From Protofrankia sp963555915 (GTDB taxonomy: Bacteria > Actinomycetota > Actinomycetes > Frankiales > Frankiaceae): DNA of 31,368 bases. Each line of letters opens with the position of its first letter. Within the stretch, counting starts at the first letter, position 1. Where the stretch lies: positions 1 to 31,368 of the forward strand of contig NZ_CAUVXL010000069.1 in assembly GCF_963555915.1 (NCBI RefSeq). The letters are read 5' to 3'. The position numbers and the translations under genes are program-made. A model generated the notes under the pieces. That model did no database searches, was not told the origin of the DNA, and saw only the letters and a list, made by a program, of their open reading frames with translations. Shown in pieces: positions 23,352-30,179 of the stretch.

Positions 23352-24104
23352 TCAGGGTCGGAAGCTGGCCCGGTACTCCGTGGGTGTGCGGCCGGTCAGG
23401 TCCCGGAAGGCGGTATTGAACGCTGACAGGGAGGTGTAGCCGGTCATGAAGGCGATCGTGGTTATTGGGGTGTCGCCGGCGGCGAGCTCCTCGATCGCCC
23501 GCACGACTCGCATGCGGCGCAGGACCGCCCGCCAGGTCGTACCGGTTTCCGCTTCAAAGCGCCGGGCCAGCGACCGTGGCGCGAGGCCCACCTCGTCGGC
23601 GAGGTCTTCGAAGCGGACCTCGCTGCCGAGCCGCTGTTCGGTCAGCCGTAGAGCCCGGCGCAGCTCCGGTGATCGTCCGGCCGGCACGACGACAGGGCTT
23701 GGCTGCTCGGCGAGCCGCCAGGTCACCGCGGCGAGCGCGGCGAACAGCGTCTCGCCGTAGGCCGTAAGGGGTTCATCGCTCTCGCCCCACGCGCCGCACT
23801 CGTTCACCAGTGCCCGGGCCAGCGGGTTGAGGTCGAACACCGTCAACGGTGCTGGCAGCGCCGGGGTGAATGCGGTGTCGAACAGAACCGACGCGGTGGT
23901 GACGGGCCGCGGGATGCTGACCCGGATGGGCCGGCCTGCCTCGATCAGCGCGGCCCGGGCCGGCGGCAGCAGCCACGCCTGACCCTGGGCCTCCAACCGG
24001 AGGGCGCCGGCGGAGGCGCAGAGCAGGTAGTGGCGGTCGACGCAGAGAGCGCGATCGGGCTCCGGCGCGAACGTCCGGACGAAGCTGTACGCCTTCCGGG
24101 CCAT
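23352..24104 (-). CDS. AraC-family transcriptional regulator
   Basis: A 250-residue regulator. The N-terminal half is an effector domain (YLLCASAGALRLEAQGQAWL, PPARAALIEAGRPIRVSIP), typical of AraC cupin-type sensors. The C-terminal 100 residues hold the two helix-turn-helix units: GSEVRFEDLADEVGLAPRSL, ARRFEAETGTTWRAVLRRMR and DTPITTIAFMTGYTSLSAFN, then TAFRDLTGRTPTEYRASF. The ATG at 24104 is favoured because the protein-like composition starts there; the frame above it overlaps the neighbouring gene. The ABM-domain gene lies 47 bp upstream on the same strand, so the two may be co-transcribed. The target genes are unknown. Confidence 0.88.
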   Translation of the reverse strand: MARKAYSFVRTFAPEPDRALCVDRHYLLCASAGALRLEAQGQAWLLPPARAALIEAGRPIRVSIPRPVTTASVLFDTAFTPALPAPLTVFDLNPLARALVNECGAWGESDEPLTAYGETLFAALAAVTWRLAEQPSPVVVPAGRSPELRRALRLTEQRLGSEVRFEDLADEVGLAPRSLARRFEAETGTTWRAVLRRMRVVRAIEELAAGDTPITTIAFMTGYTSLSAFNTAFRDLTGRTPTEYRASFRP

Positions 24105-24151
24105 CGACAGGTCTCGCACGGGCCGATCGTAGGAACCGGCCGCGACGTCGT

Positions 24152-24454
24152 TCAGGCGACCACCTCCAGCAGCTCGGCGTGGAACCGTCGGCTCACCGGC
24201 GCCTCGGTCATGATCGGTCGGAGCACCTCGCCGGAGCGCGTGAAGGAATCCGAGCTGAGGTAGCCGGCGAACGACGCCTGGTCGTCCCACTCGTGCACGA
24301 CGGTGATCCGGGTGTCGTCCTCGCGCGACGCGTAGACCCGGAAGGCAACGTTGCCCGCCATGGCGCGGACCTGGTCACGCTCGCCGTCGAGCTGGGCGAG
24401 GGCAGCCGGGCGGTCGGTCGCGGCGGTACTGAAATCGAGGATGGCGATGAGCAC
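24152..24454 (-). CDS. Antibiotic biosynthesis monooxygenase (ABM) domain protein
   Basis: A 100-residue dimeric alpha+beta barrel. It begins LIAILDFSTAATDRPAALAQ, has ERDQVRAMAGNVAFRVYASR, then DTRITVVHEWDDQASFAGYL and ends with VSRRFHAELLEVVA. The strand 'VVHEWDDQASFAGYLSSDSF' is the typical ABM signature region. Such proteins act as cofactor-less monooxygenases or quinone-handling enzymes, but the fold does not prove activity. GTG at 24454 is preceded by AGGAGG; the adjacent GTG at 24457 is also possible. The long open frame above it is not credible protein. It precedes the AraC gene by 47 bp, possibly forming an operon that responds to a small aromatic compound. Confidence 0.8.
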   Translation of the reverse strand: MLIAILDFSTAATDRPAALAQLDGERDQVRAMAGNVAFRVYASREDDTRITVVHEWDDQASFAGYLSSDSFTRSGEVLRPIMTEAPVSRRFHAELLEVVA

Positions 24455-24638
24455 CACAGACCTCCTGATTCGGGCGGTGACCGCCGTGAAAGTGATACCC
24501 CGATCCTCCGACAGCCCCCACCCGGCGGCCTCGGTCAGCCGGACGCGTTTACGCTCCCATCGGACAAAGCCCGCTCCCAGCGAATCAATGCAACCGCGGA
24601 CAGCAGCCAAAACGTATCGGTGGTGCCGAGTAGGACCG

Positions 24639-24770
24639 TCAGAGCCACGCGTGGTAGCGCCAGTCCTCCAGGTATCCGGCCTGAAGCAGTCCGTCGATAA
24701 GACGCAGGAACCGACCGTCGTGGATCTTCTCGGCCAGGATCGACCTAATGATCGAGTGATCCAGAGACCC
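24639..24770 (-). pseudogene. Group II intron reverse transcriptase/maturase fragment
   Basis: Forty-three codons read GSLDHSIIRSILAEKIHDGR, FLRLIDGLLQAGYLEDWRYH and AWL before a stop. This is the block just ahead of the conserved SGTPQGG motif in actinobacterial group II intron RTs. Everything on both sides is lost, including the YADD catalytic centre, so it is a relic. No intron RNA structure is visible nearby. It lies between the ABM and FitAB-type genes in a stretch without other genes. Confidence 0.65.
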
Positions 24771-24969
24771 GAAGGAAGCCCCGACAAACTACGTACTTCG
24801 ATGAGATAGCCGCTGCGCTGCGCGCGCAGGCTTCAGGCGTGCCTGCCTCGGTCGCGGCCGTGGAACTGGAGCCGCTGACCTGCAACGTTCTCCACGAGCC
24901 GCTACCCCTCTTCGCCGTCATTGATCGTTGTAGGCACGTTGTGGGCACGCGGACGCTCAGGGTGGTGGT

Positions 24970-25404
24970 CTACTCGGCGGGCAAAGCGTCGGCGCCCCAG
25001 GGGTTGACCAGCTCCAGACCCAGGCCGGTGAAGTCGTTGGTGTTACGGGTGGCCAGCACAGCGTCGTGGAATCGACAGATGGCCGCGATCTGGGCGTCGA
25101 AGCCGCTGATCGGAGCCCCGGCTTGTTCCCGCTCGACCACCACGTCGGCGTAGTGGCGGCCCGCCGCGGCGTCGAAGGGCAGGACTTTATCCCGGAATAC
25201 CGCAAAGACGTCGTCGGCGGCGGCCAGCAGCAGTTCGCGGCGGCGACCGATCGGCAGTCGGACGATGCCGTAACGCACCTCAGCCAGGCTCACCGAGGTC
25301 GTGTTCAAGGCGGTACCCGGCCGGTCGGTCACCCAGGTCACGACGCGGGCGGCTGGCGCCGCGCGCATGAGCTCGAAGATGACGTTGGTATCAAGAACGA
25401 TCAT
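24970..25404 (-). CDS. PIN-domain toxin, FitB/VapC-type
   Basis: A 144-residue PIN nuclease with the full acidic set: Asp5 in MIVLDTNVIFELMR, Glu42 in TTSVSLAEVRYGI, Asp103 in PISGFDAQIAAI and Asp124 in LATRNTNDFTGLGLELVNPW. The ending 'DFTGLGLELVNPW' is characteristic of FitB-like toxins. As a ribonuclease it would block translation when its antitoxin is degraded. The ATG at 25404 lies 19 bp after the antitoxin stop; the frame above it is spurious. The antitoxin-toxin order and the operator-like repeats upstream support a working module. It is the second PIN toxin in the window and unrelated in detail to that at 3670. Confidence 0.9.
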   Translation of the reverse strand: MIVLDTNVIFELMRAAPAARVVTWVTDRPGTALNTTSVSLAEVRYGIVRLPIGRRRELLLAAADDVFAVFRDKVLPFDAAAGRHYADVVVEREQAGAPISGFDAQIAAICRFHDAVLATRNTNDFTGLGLELVNPWGADALPAE

Positions 25405-25423
25405 CGTCAAGGGTGGTACCCGG

Positions 25424-25669
25424 TCACGTGAACAGGTCCGCTGCGCGCGGTGCCTGGGTCCGCGCCGGCAGCTGGAGATCGACGCCACCAAGCGCGCCGA
25501 ACCGGACGAGCAGAGCCTGAGCGAGACCAGCAGCGTTCTCGGGCTCGCTGACCGCCTCGGTGAGGATCGCGCGGATCTCGGCCTCCATCGAACGGCCGTG
25601 GTGCGCCGCCCGTACGCGCAGCCGCTCCCGCACGCTGTCGTCGAGGTCTCGAATGCTGACAGCCGCCAT
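25424..25669 (-). CDS. FitA-type ribbon-helix-helix antitoxin
   Basis: An 81-residue protein. MAAVSIRDLDDSVRERLRVR gives the strand and first helix, and AAHHGRSMEAEIRAILTEAV gives the turn and second helix, a textbook FitA/Arc-type RHH fold. The C-terminal stretch LPARTQAPRAADLFT would bind and inhibit the PIN toxin that follows 19 bp downstream. The ATG at 25669 was chosen because AGGAGG is 9 bases upstream; a GTG at 25678 sits too close to that site. The paired palindromes directly upstream suit autorepression by the toxin-antitoxin complex. Confidence 0.9.
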   Translation of the reverse strand: MAAVSIRDLDDSVRERLRVRAAHHGRSMEAEIRAILTEAVSEPENAAGLAQALLVRFGALGGVDLQLPARTQAPRAADLFT

Positions 25670-25683
25670 CGGGACCACCTCCT

Positions 25684-25709
25684 GCTAGCAATGCAGGCAA
25701 TGCTAGCAA
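25684..25709 (-). promoter_or_regulatory. Operator-like palindromes of the FitAB pair
   Basis: TGCTAGCA, itself a perfect palindrome, occurs at 25684-25691 and 25702-25709, 18 bp apart, just upstream of the FitA ribosome binding site. FitAB complexes bind paired inverted repeats in their own promoter, so this is a likely operator. The same TGCTAGC core recurs near 26009-26022. Confidence 0.6.
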
Positions 25710-25995
25710 AGGCGAACACCGGCGACACTGCCGGAACAGCAACCGTCGCGGCATACCCCCTCGGCCCAACAGATCCGGGTTGCACAATCAGCCAGGCACC
25801 CCGTCGCGCCCACGCCAGCGTCACCGTCGATGGCGACTGAGGACATCTCGAAGCATTCTTCGCACCGGCACTGGCCCACGGATGCCGGCCGGGGGGTGAC
25901 CACCAACCGGGCCGCAGTCCACTTCGCGCAGGAGCCCGCCGCAAATCTGTCCGACTCGTTCAACACCCGTCGACGACCGGCACCCGGCCACTGTT

Positions 25996-26035
25996 CATGC
26001 CAACTATCATGCTAGCTAGCATGCCAACTAGCATG
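25996..26035. repeat. Palindrome inside a direct repeat, next to the second gap
   Basis: CATGCTAGCTAGCATG at 26008-26023 is a perfect 16-bp palindrome. It is framed by CATGCCAACTATCATG (25996-26011) and CATGCCAACTAGCATG (26020-26035), a 15-of-16 direct repeat with a 24-bp period. It shares the TGCTAGC core with the FitAB operator. No gene is supported between 25710 and the gap; this may be the operator of another toxin-antitoxin pair hidden in the N run. Confidence 0.55.
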
Positions 26036-26046
26036 GTCGCTGGTTA

Positions 26047-26690
26047 NNNNNNNNNNNNNNNNNNNNNNNNNNNNNNNNNNNNNNNNNNNNNNNNNNNNNN
26101 NNNNNNNNNNNNNNNNNNNNNNNNNNNNNNNNNNNNNNNNNNNNNNNNNNNNNNNNNNNNNNNNNNNNNNNNNNNNNNNNNNNNNNNNNNNNNNNNNNNN
26201 NNNNNNNNNNNNNNNNNNNNNNNNNNNNNNNNNNNNNNNNNNNNNNNNNNNNNNNNNNNNNNNNNNNNNNNNNNNNNNNNNNNNNNNNNNNNNNNNNNNN
26301 NNNNNNNNNNNNNNNNNNNNNNNNNNNNNNNNNNNNNNNNNNNNNNNNNNNNNNNNNNNNNNNNNNNNNNNNNNNNNNNNNNNNNNNNNNNNNNNNNNNN
26401 NNNNNNNNNNNNNNNNNNNNNNNNNNNNNNNNNNNNNNNNNNNNNNNNNNNNNNNNNNNNNNNNNNNNNNNNNNNNNNNNNNNNNNNNNNNNNNNNNNNN
26501 NNNNNNNNNNNNNNNNNNNNNNNNNNNNNNNNNNNNNNNNNNNNNNNNNNNNNNNNNNNNNNNNNNNNNNNNNNNNNNNNNNNNNNNNNNNNNNNNNNNN
26601 NNNNNNNNNNNNNNNNNNNNNNNNNNNNNNNNNNNNNNNNNNNNNNNNNNNNNNNNNNNNNNNNNNNNNNNNNNNNNNNNNNNNNNNNNN
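26047..26690. other. Assembly gap (run of N)
   Basis: All bases are N. The gap could hide a gene of about 200 codons between the palindromic repeats and the AlbA_2 protein; its true length is not known. Confidence 0.95.
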
Positions 26691-26699
26691 GGAGGCTGG

Positions 26700-28448
26700 A
26701 TGCTCGACATCGAACTCGCGGAGATCGTCGACAACCTTCGCACCATCGGTGCGGACATCACCGACGTGGAGGTGAAGAAGGCCCACGGCGGGTTGCCGAA
26801 GTCGCTGCGCGAGACTCTCTCGGGGTTCGCGAACACGCGAGGCGGTGTGGTCGTCCTTGGTCTGGACGAGGCTCATGGCTTCGTGGCGACGGGACTTCCC
26901 GATCCGGCGAGGCTCGCAGCTGATCTCGGTTCCATGTGCTCCGAGGACATGGAACCGCCGTTGCGGCTACTGATCAAAATCCACGACTTCGAGGGCGCCC
27001 AGATCCTGGTCGCCGAGGTCCCTGAGCTCGATCCCGCGCGGAAACCCTGCTACTCACGTGGGGCCGGCATCACCAAGGGCAGCTACGTCAGGGTGGGCGA
27101 CGGTGATCGTCGACTGTCGGCCTACGAGGTACAGATGATGCTCTCGTCACGTGGTCAGCCCCGTGAGGACGAGCAGGCGGTCCCCGGCGTTGATCTCGAT
27201 CAACTGGATGCGACCACTGTCGATGCATTGGTCGCCCGGCTGAGGACCAGCAGGCCCTACGCCTTCAAGGACTTGGACCGCTTGGCAGTGCTGCGTCGCG
27301 CCAAGGTGCTCGTGACCCGGCGCGACGGCGGGGACGAGGTATCGCTGGGAGGCTTGCTCGCACTCGGTAGGTATCCACAGGAGCACTTCCCGCAGCTGAT
27401 GGTCACCTTCGTTCACTACCCGACCGAGACCGGCGGCCGGTCCACCGAGAGGTTCCTGGACAACGTGACGTTGGAAGGCCCGGTCCCGGTCATGATCCGC
27501 GACACGCTGGCGGCCGTCCGCCGGAACATGTCTCGTCGGGCTGTCGTCGGGGGTGCGGGCCGGCAGGATGTCTGGGAGTACCCCGAGACCGCTCTGCGTG
27601 AAGCCGTCGTCAACGCCTTGGTCCATCGGGACCTGTCCGGGGGCGCTCGAGGCGCCCAAGTCCAGGTCGAGATGTACCCCGACCGCCTGGTGATCCGCAA
27701 TCCGGGCGGCCTGTTCGGTCCTGTCACGGTCGACAGCCTCGGCGAAGAAGGCGTCTCCTCGGCCCGCAACGCCACCCTCATCAAGATCCTCGAAGACGTT
27801 CCGCTGCCCGGCGAGACCCGCTCCGTCTGCGAAAACCGCGGGTCGGGCATCCGCGCCATGCTCGACTCGCTTCTCGCCGCAGGAATGAGCCCACCGGACT
27901 TCAACGACAAGATCTCGTCGTTCGTCGTCGTTTTCCCCAACCACACCTTGCTGAGCGAGGAGACCGTTGCTTGGATCAGCGGGTTGGGTGAGAACGGCCT
28001 GACCGACAGCCAATGCGTCGCCCTCGCGCTCCTGCGCCAGGAAGGAATCCTCGATAACCGCGCCTACCGCAACGCGACGGGAGTCGACTCCCGTATCGCC
28101 ACCAGCGAGCTTCGGGACCTGGTCGTCCGCGAACTCGTCACCCAGACCGGAACCCGCCGTTGGGCCAGGTACCAACTGTCCTGGCGAACAACGTCAGCGA
28201 AAGACCAGTCTTCTCGGGCCGACCGCCGACCGGAGCTGCTCGTCGCCCTCGGCAACGAGACTCTCTCACGCTCCGAACTCGTTACACGGACCGGTCTCAG
28301 CGACCAGACCATCCGACGATGGCTGAAGATCATGCGAGACGAAGGCTCGGTCGACATCGTCGGCAACAGCCTCAAGAGCAAACACGTCCGCTACCGCCGC
28401 ACCTACCAGAATCTGCTCTTCCGTTCCGAAGACACAGACCGCGACTGA
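26700..28448 (+). CDS. AlbA_2 (Schlafen-type) / GHKL ATP-binding protein
   Basis: A 582-residue protein. Residues 1-150 form an AlbA_2 domain: TDVEVKKAHGGLPKSLRETL, SGFANTRGGVVVLGLDEAHG and AGITKGSYVRVGDGDRRLSA. Near residue 300 the GHKL ATPase begins with the N-box ETALREAVVNALVHRDLSGG, then DRLVIRNPGGLFG and, near 380, ENRGSGIRAMLDSLL. The C-terminal 150 residues contain winged-helix segments (ATSELRDLVVRELV, SRSELVTRTGLSDQTIRRWL). Proteins of this order are annotated as ATP-binding regulators and occur often in defence or toxin-rich loci, but their function is unproved. GGAGGCTGG precedes the ATG directly after the gap; the start could lie further upstream if the gap hides sequence. Confidence 0.85.
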   Translation: MLDIELAEIVDNLRTIGADITDVEVKKAHGGLPKSLRETLSGFANTRGGVVVLGLDEAHGFVATGLPDPARLAADLGSMCSEDMEPPLRLLIKIHDFEGAQILVAEVPELDPARKPCYSRGAGITKGSYVRVGDGDRRLSAYEVQMMLSSRGQPREDEQAVPGVDLDQLDATTVDALVARLRTSRPYAFKDLDRLAVLRRAKVLVTRRDGGDEVSLGGLLALGRYPQEHFPQLMVTFVHYPTETGGRSTERFLDNVTLEGPVPVMIRDTLAAVRRNMSRRAVVGGAGRQDVWEYPETALREAVVNALVHRDLSGGARGAQVQVEMYPDRLVIRNPGGLFGPVTVDSLGEEGVSSARNATLIKILEDVPLPGETRSVCENRGSGIRAMLDSLLAAGMSPPDFNDKISSFVVVFPNHTLLSEETVAWISGLGENGLTDSQCVALALLRQEGILDNRAYRNATGVDSRIATSELRDLVVRELVTQTGTRRWARYQLSWRTTSAKDQSSRADRRPELLVALGNETLSRSELVTRTGLSDQTIRRWLKIMRDEGSVDIVGNSLKSKHVRYRRTYQNLLFRSEDTDRD

Positions 28449-28707
28449 CCACTCTCCGTGGGCCCTTAGGGTAGCTGGCGGGGCTTCAGCGGGGTGCTGG
28501 GACGGTGCGGGCGATCCGACGAACCATCGTCCGGACCATGACCAGGCAATCTACCCCAATTTCGGAACACCTGTTCGAGGACGACCAAACCCGTCCGCCT
28601 GCGCACTCATGGGATGTCGTTCCTGCTCTGCAGCCGTGTCCCGACCGGACGAACGGCGATCTCAGGGCCCTCCACCAAGATCATGCAGTTCTTCCAATGA
28701 CACGTCG
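28449..28707. other. Gene-free junction before a truncated phosphotransferase gene
   Basis: No family motif is seen. CAGGGCCC near 28665, followed by a stretch resembling that near 23045-23082, may be an IS end. It lies exactly where the next gene loses its N-terminal half. Confidence 0.4.
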
Positions 28708-29112
28708 CTGGAATCCCGCGTTCCCGACCTGACGTCCGAGCTGGGCACCGGCGTCATTCATGGCGACATGCACTACGGAAATGTCATGTGTCTCCCGGGG
28801 CGCAGGTTGCTCCTCATAGATTTCGATCAAATATGCCGTGGTCCGCTCGAGTGGGATCTCGTACCGAACCTGGTAACCTTCCGGCGCTTCGGAATGTCCG
28901 ACGAGGCCTACGAAGAATTCTCCTCCGCGTATGGGTATGATCTCCGCGTGTCGCCGCATGTCGGGACGTTCATCGCGCTGCGAGAGCTGGGGATGGTGAC
29001 ATGGCTGCTCCAGCAGTATGGGACGAGCGCGAGTCTTGATGAGGAGATTCGTCGTCGGATCGGCTCCATCAATGAGCCTGGTGCGCGTGCGACCACGTGG
29101 AGAGCGCGTTGA
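28708..29112 (+). pseudogene. APH-family phosphotransferase, C-terminal half
   Basis: The reading LESRVPDLTSELGTGVIHGD, then MHYGNVMCLPGRRLLLIDFD and QICRGPLEWDLVPN, is the catalytic half of an aminoglycoside/choline-kinase-like phosphotransferase: HGD-x-H-x2-N (HGDMHYGN) is the Brenner-type loop, and DFD holds the metal-binding Asp. The rest (RFGMSDEAYEEFSSAYGYDL, TFIALRELGMVTWLLQQYG) is the usual helical C-terminus. The ATP-binding N-lobe of some 130 residues is absent; the open frame upstream to 28609 does not resemble it. The gene has therefore lost its 5' end, probably by insertion or deletion at the junction before 28708. Its TGA overlaps a TTG start of the next frame (TTGA). Confidence 0.7.
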
Positions 29113-30140
29113 CTCTGCCGGTGCCGCCGTTCGATCCCACGGTGGAACGGTCGGTGCACAGGATCTCGACCGTCATCGCGACGACCGCGGAGACCGTCGA
29201 CCTTTTACGGGCGGAAGGCCGGCCGCCGTCTGAGTTTCTCCGGCTCGGGCGGCTGGAAGCCTTCTATATTGCCGCGGTCTAGCAGCTTCCGCGCGTTCTG
29301 GCGTGTCGAGACATCGACGCGGATTCCCTGAAGTTCCGTCGGGGGGAATCCACGACGGCTACCGTGCGCAAAGCGCGACTGTGGTTATTTGACGTCCAGG
29401 CGGGGCCGGTCGTCGCCGTATTTTCCGTGGATGTTGAATGTGCGCCGAAGGTGCTCATCTCGTTCCTCGAAGACTGCTATTACGATCACCTCACCGTCGA
29501 ATCCTCACCGTTGGAACGCTACGTAGCCGAGACCCTCGACGGGGCCGACGTCCCGATCATGGCGAGCGCCGGCGGGACAGCGCTCGGCCCGCAGCGGCAC
29601 CAGATGGTGTTCACGTCCGCGACGCTGCCCGAGGATACGGTCCAACGGATCGTCTACCGGGCGGACCTCGACTGGAACCCCGCGTATTCGTCCATCAAGT
29701 TTCCCGCTGAACTCAACCGGCGACCCGCCAGCGGCGCGGCCGTGGGCGCCTACGTCTCGGTGTTGTCCGCTCAGCAGGACTATATCGAGAACTGTGCTCT
29801 CCTGTCCGCGGTGCAGATCGTCGCCGCGACCGGTAAGGTCCGCCAGATTCGGCTAGCCGCCTACGATGCGCTGTTACGCGTCCGTGACCTTTCCCGTGAC
29901 CGTACCGCGCTGAGTACGGCGGAGCGCCGCGCGGAACTCGCCAGGATCAATGAGACGATGGCCGAACAGGAATTATAGCTGACCTTCGGGGTGGAGACGG
30001 CGTGCGAGATCGGAATTCTGATTCCCGCGCTACGGGTGGAGAACTTCCATCGTCAGCTCATCGAGTGCGCGGGGCTTACCGACAATGTGTCGACGGTGTC
30101 GGCGATGCTGGGCAGGGTGGCCGGTACGGTGACTCCGTGA
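29109..30140 (+). pseudogene. Uncharacterised gene with two in-frame TAG codons
   Basis: I do not recognise this protein. One frame runs from a TTG at 29109 (GGAG upstream, TTGA overlap with the preceding gene; GTG at 29097 also possible) to a TGA at 30138-30140, broken only by TAG at 29280-29282 and 29976-29978. Protein-like sequence and high third-position GC continue across both: EFLRLGRLEAFYIAAV before the first and QLPRVLACRDIDADSLKF after it; ARINETMAEQEL before the second and LTFGVETACEIGILIPALRV after it. No indel is needed. The GTG at 29364, which would open the middle part, has no ribosome site. The helical C-terminus ends abruptly. Two nonsense mutations are likeliest; stop readthrough is the alternative. 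Confidence 0.55.
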
Positions 30141-30179
30141 CCTGGATGCCAAAGACACGTACCCGGTCGACACCTCGCA

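Noticed and set aside
24152..24787. Long form of the ABM gene starting at 24787
   Set aside because: The extra N-terminal part does not resemble protein, overlaps the RT relic in another frame, and AGGAGG sits right before the GTG at 24454.
24797..24965. Plus-strand stretch reading TYFDEIAAALRAQASGVPAS and onward, protein-like
   Set aside because: It has no start codon with a ribosome site, no recognised family, and runs antisense into the PIN toxin gene; it could be a relic, but the evidence is too thin for a feature.
29109..30140. UAG decoded as pyrrolysine
   Set aside because: There is no pyl gene or suppressor tRNA in the window and actinobacteria are not known for it; simple nonsense mutation is far more likely, so only the pattern is reported.
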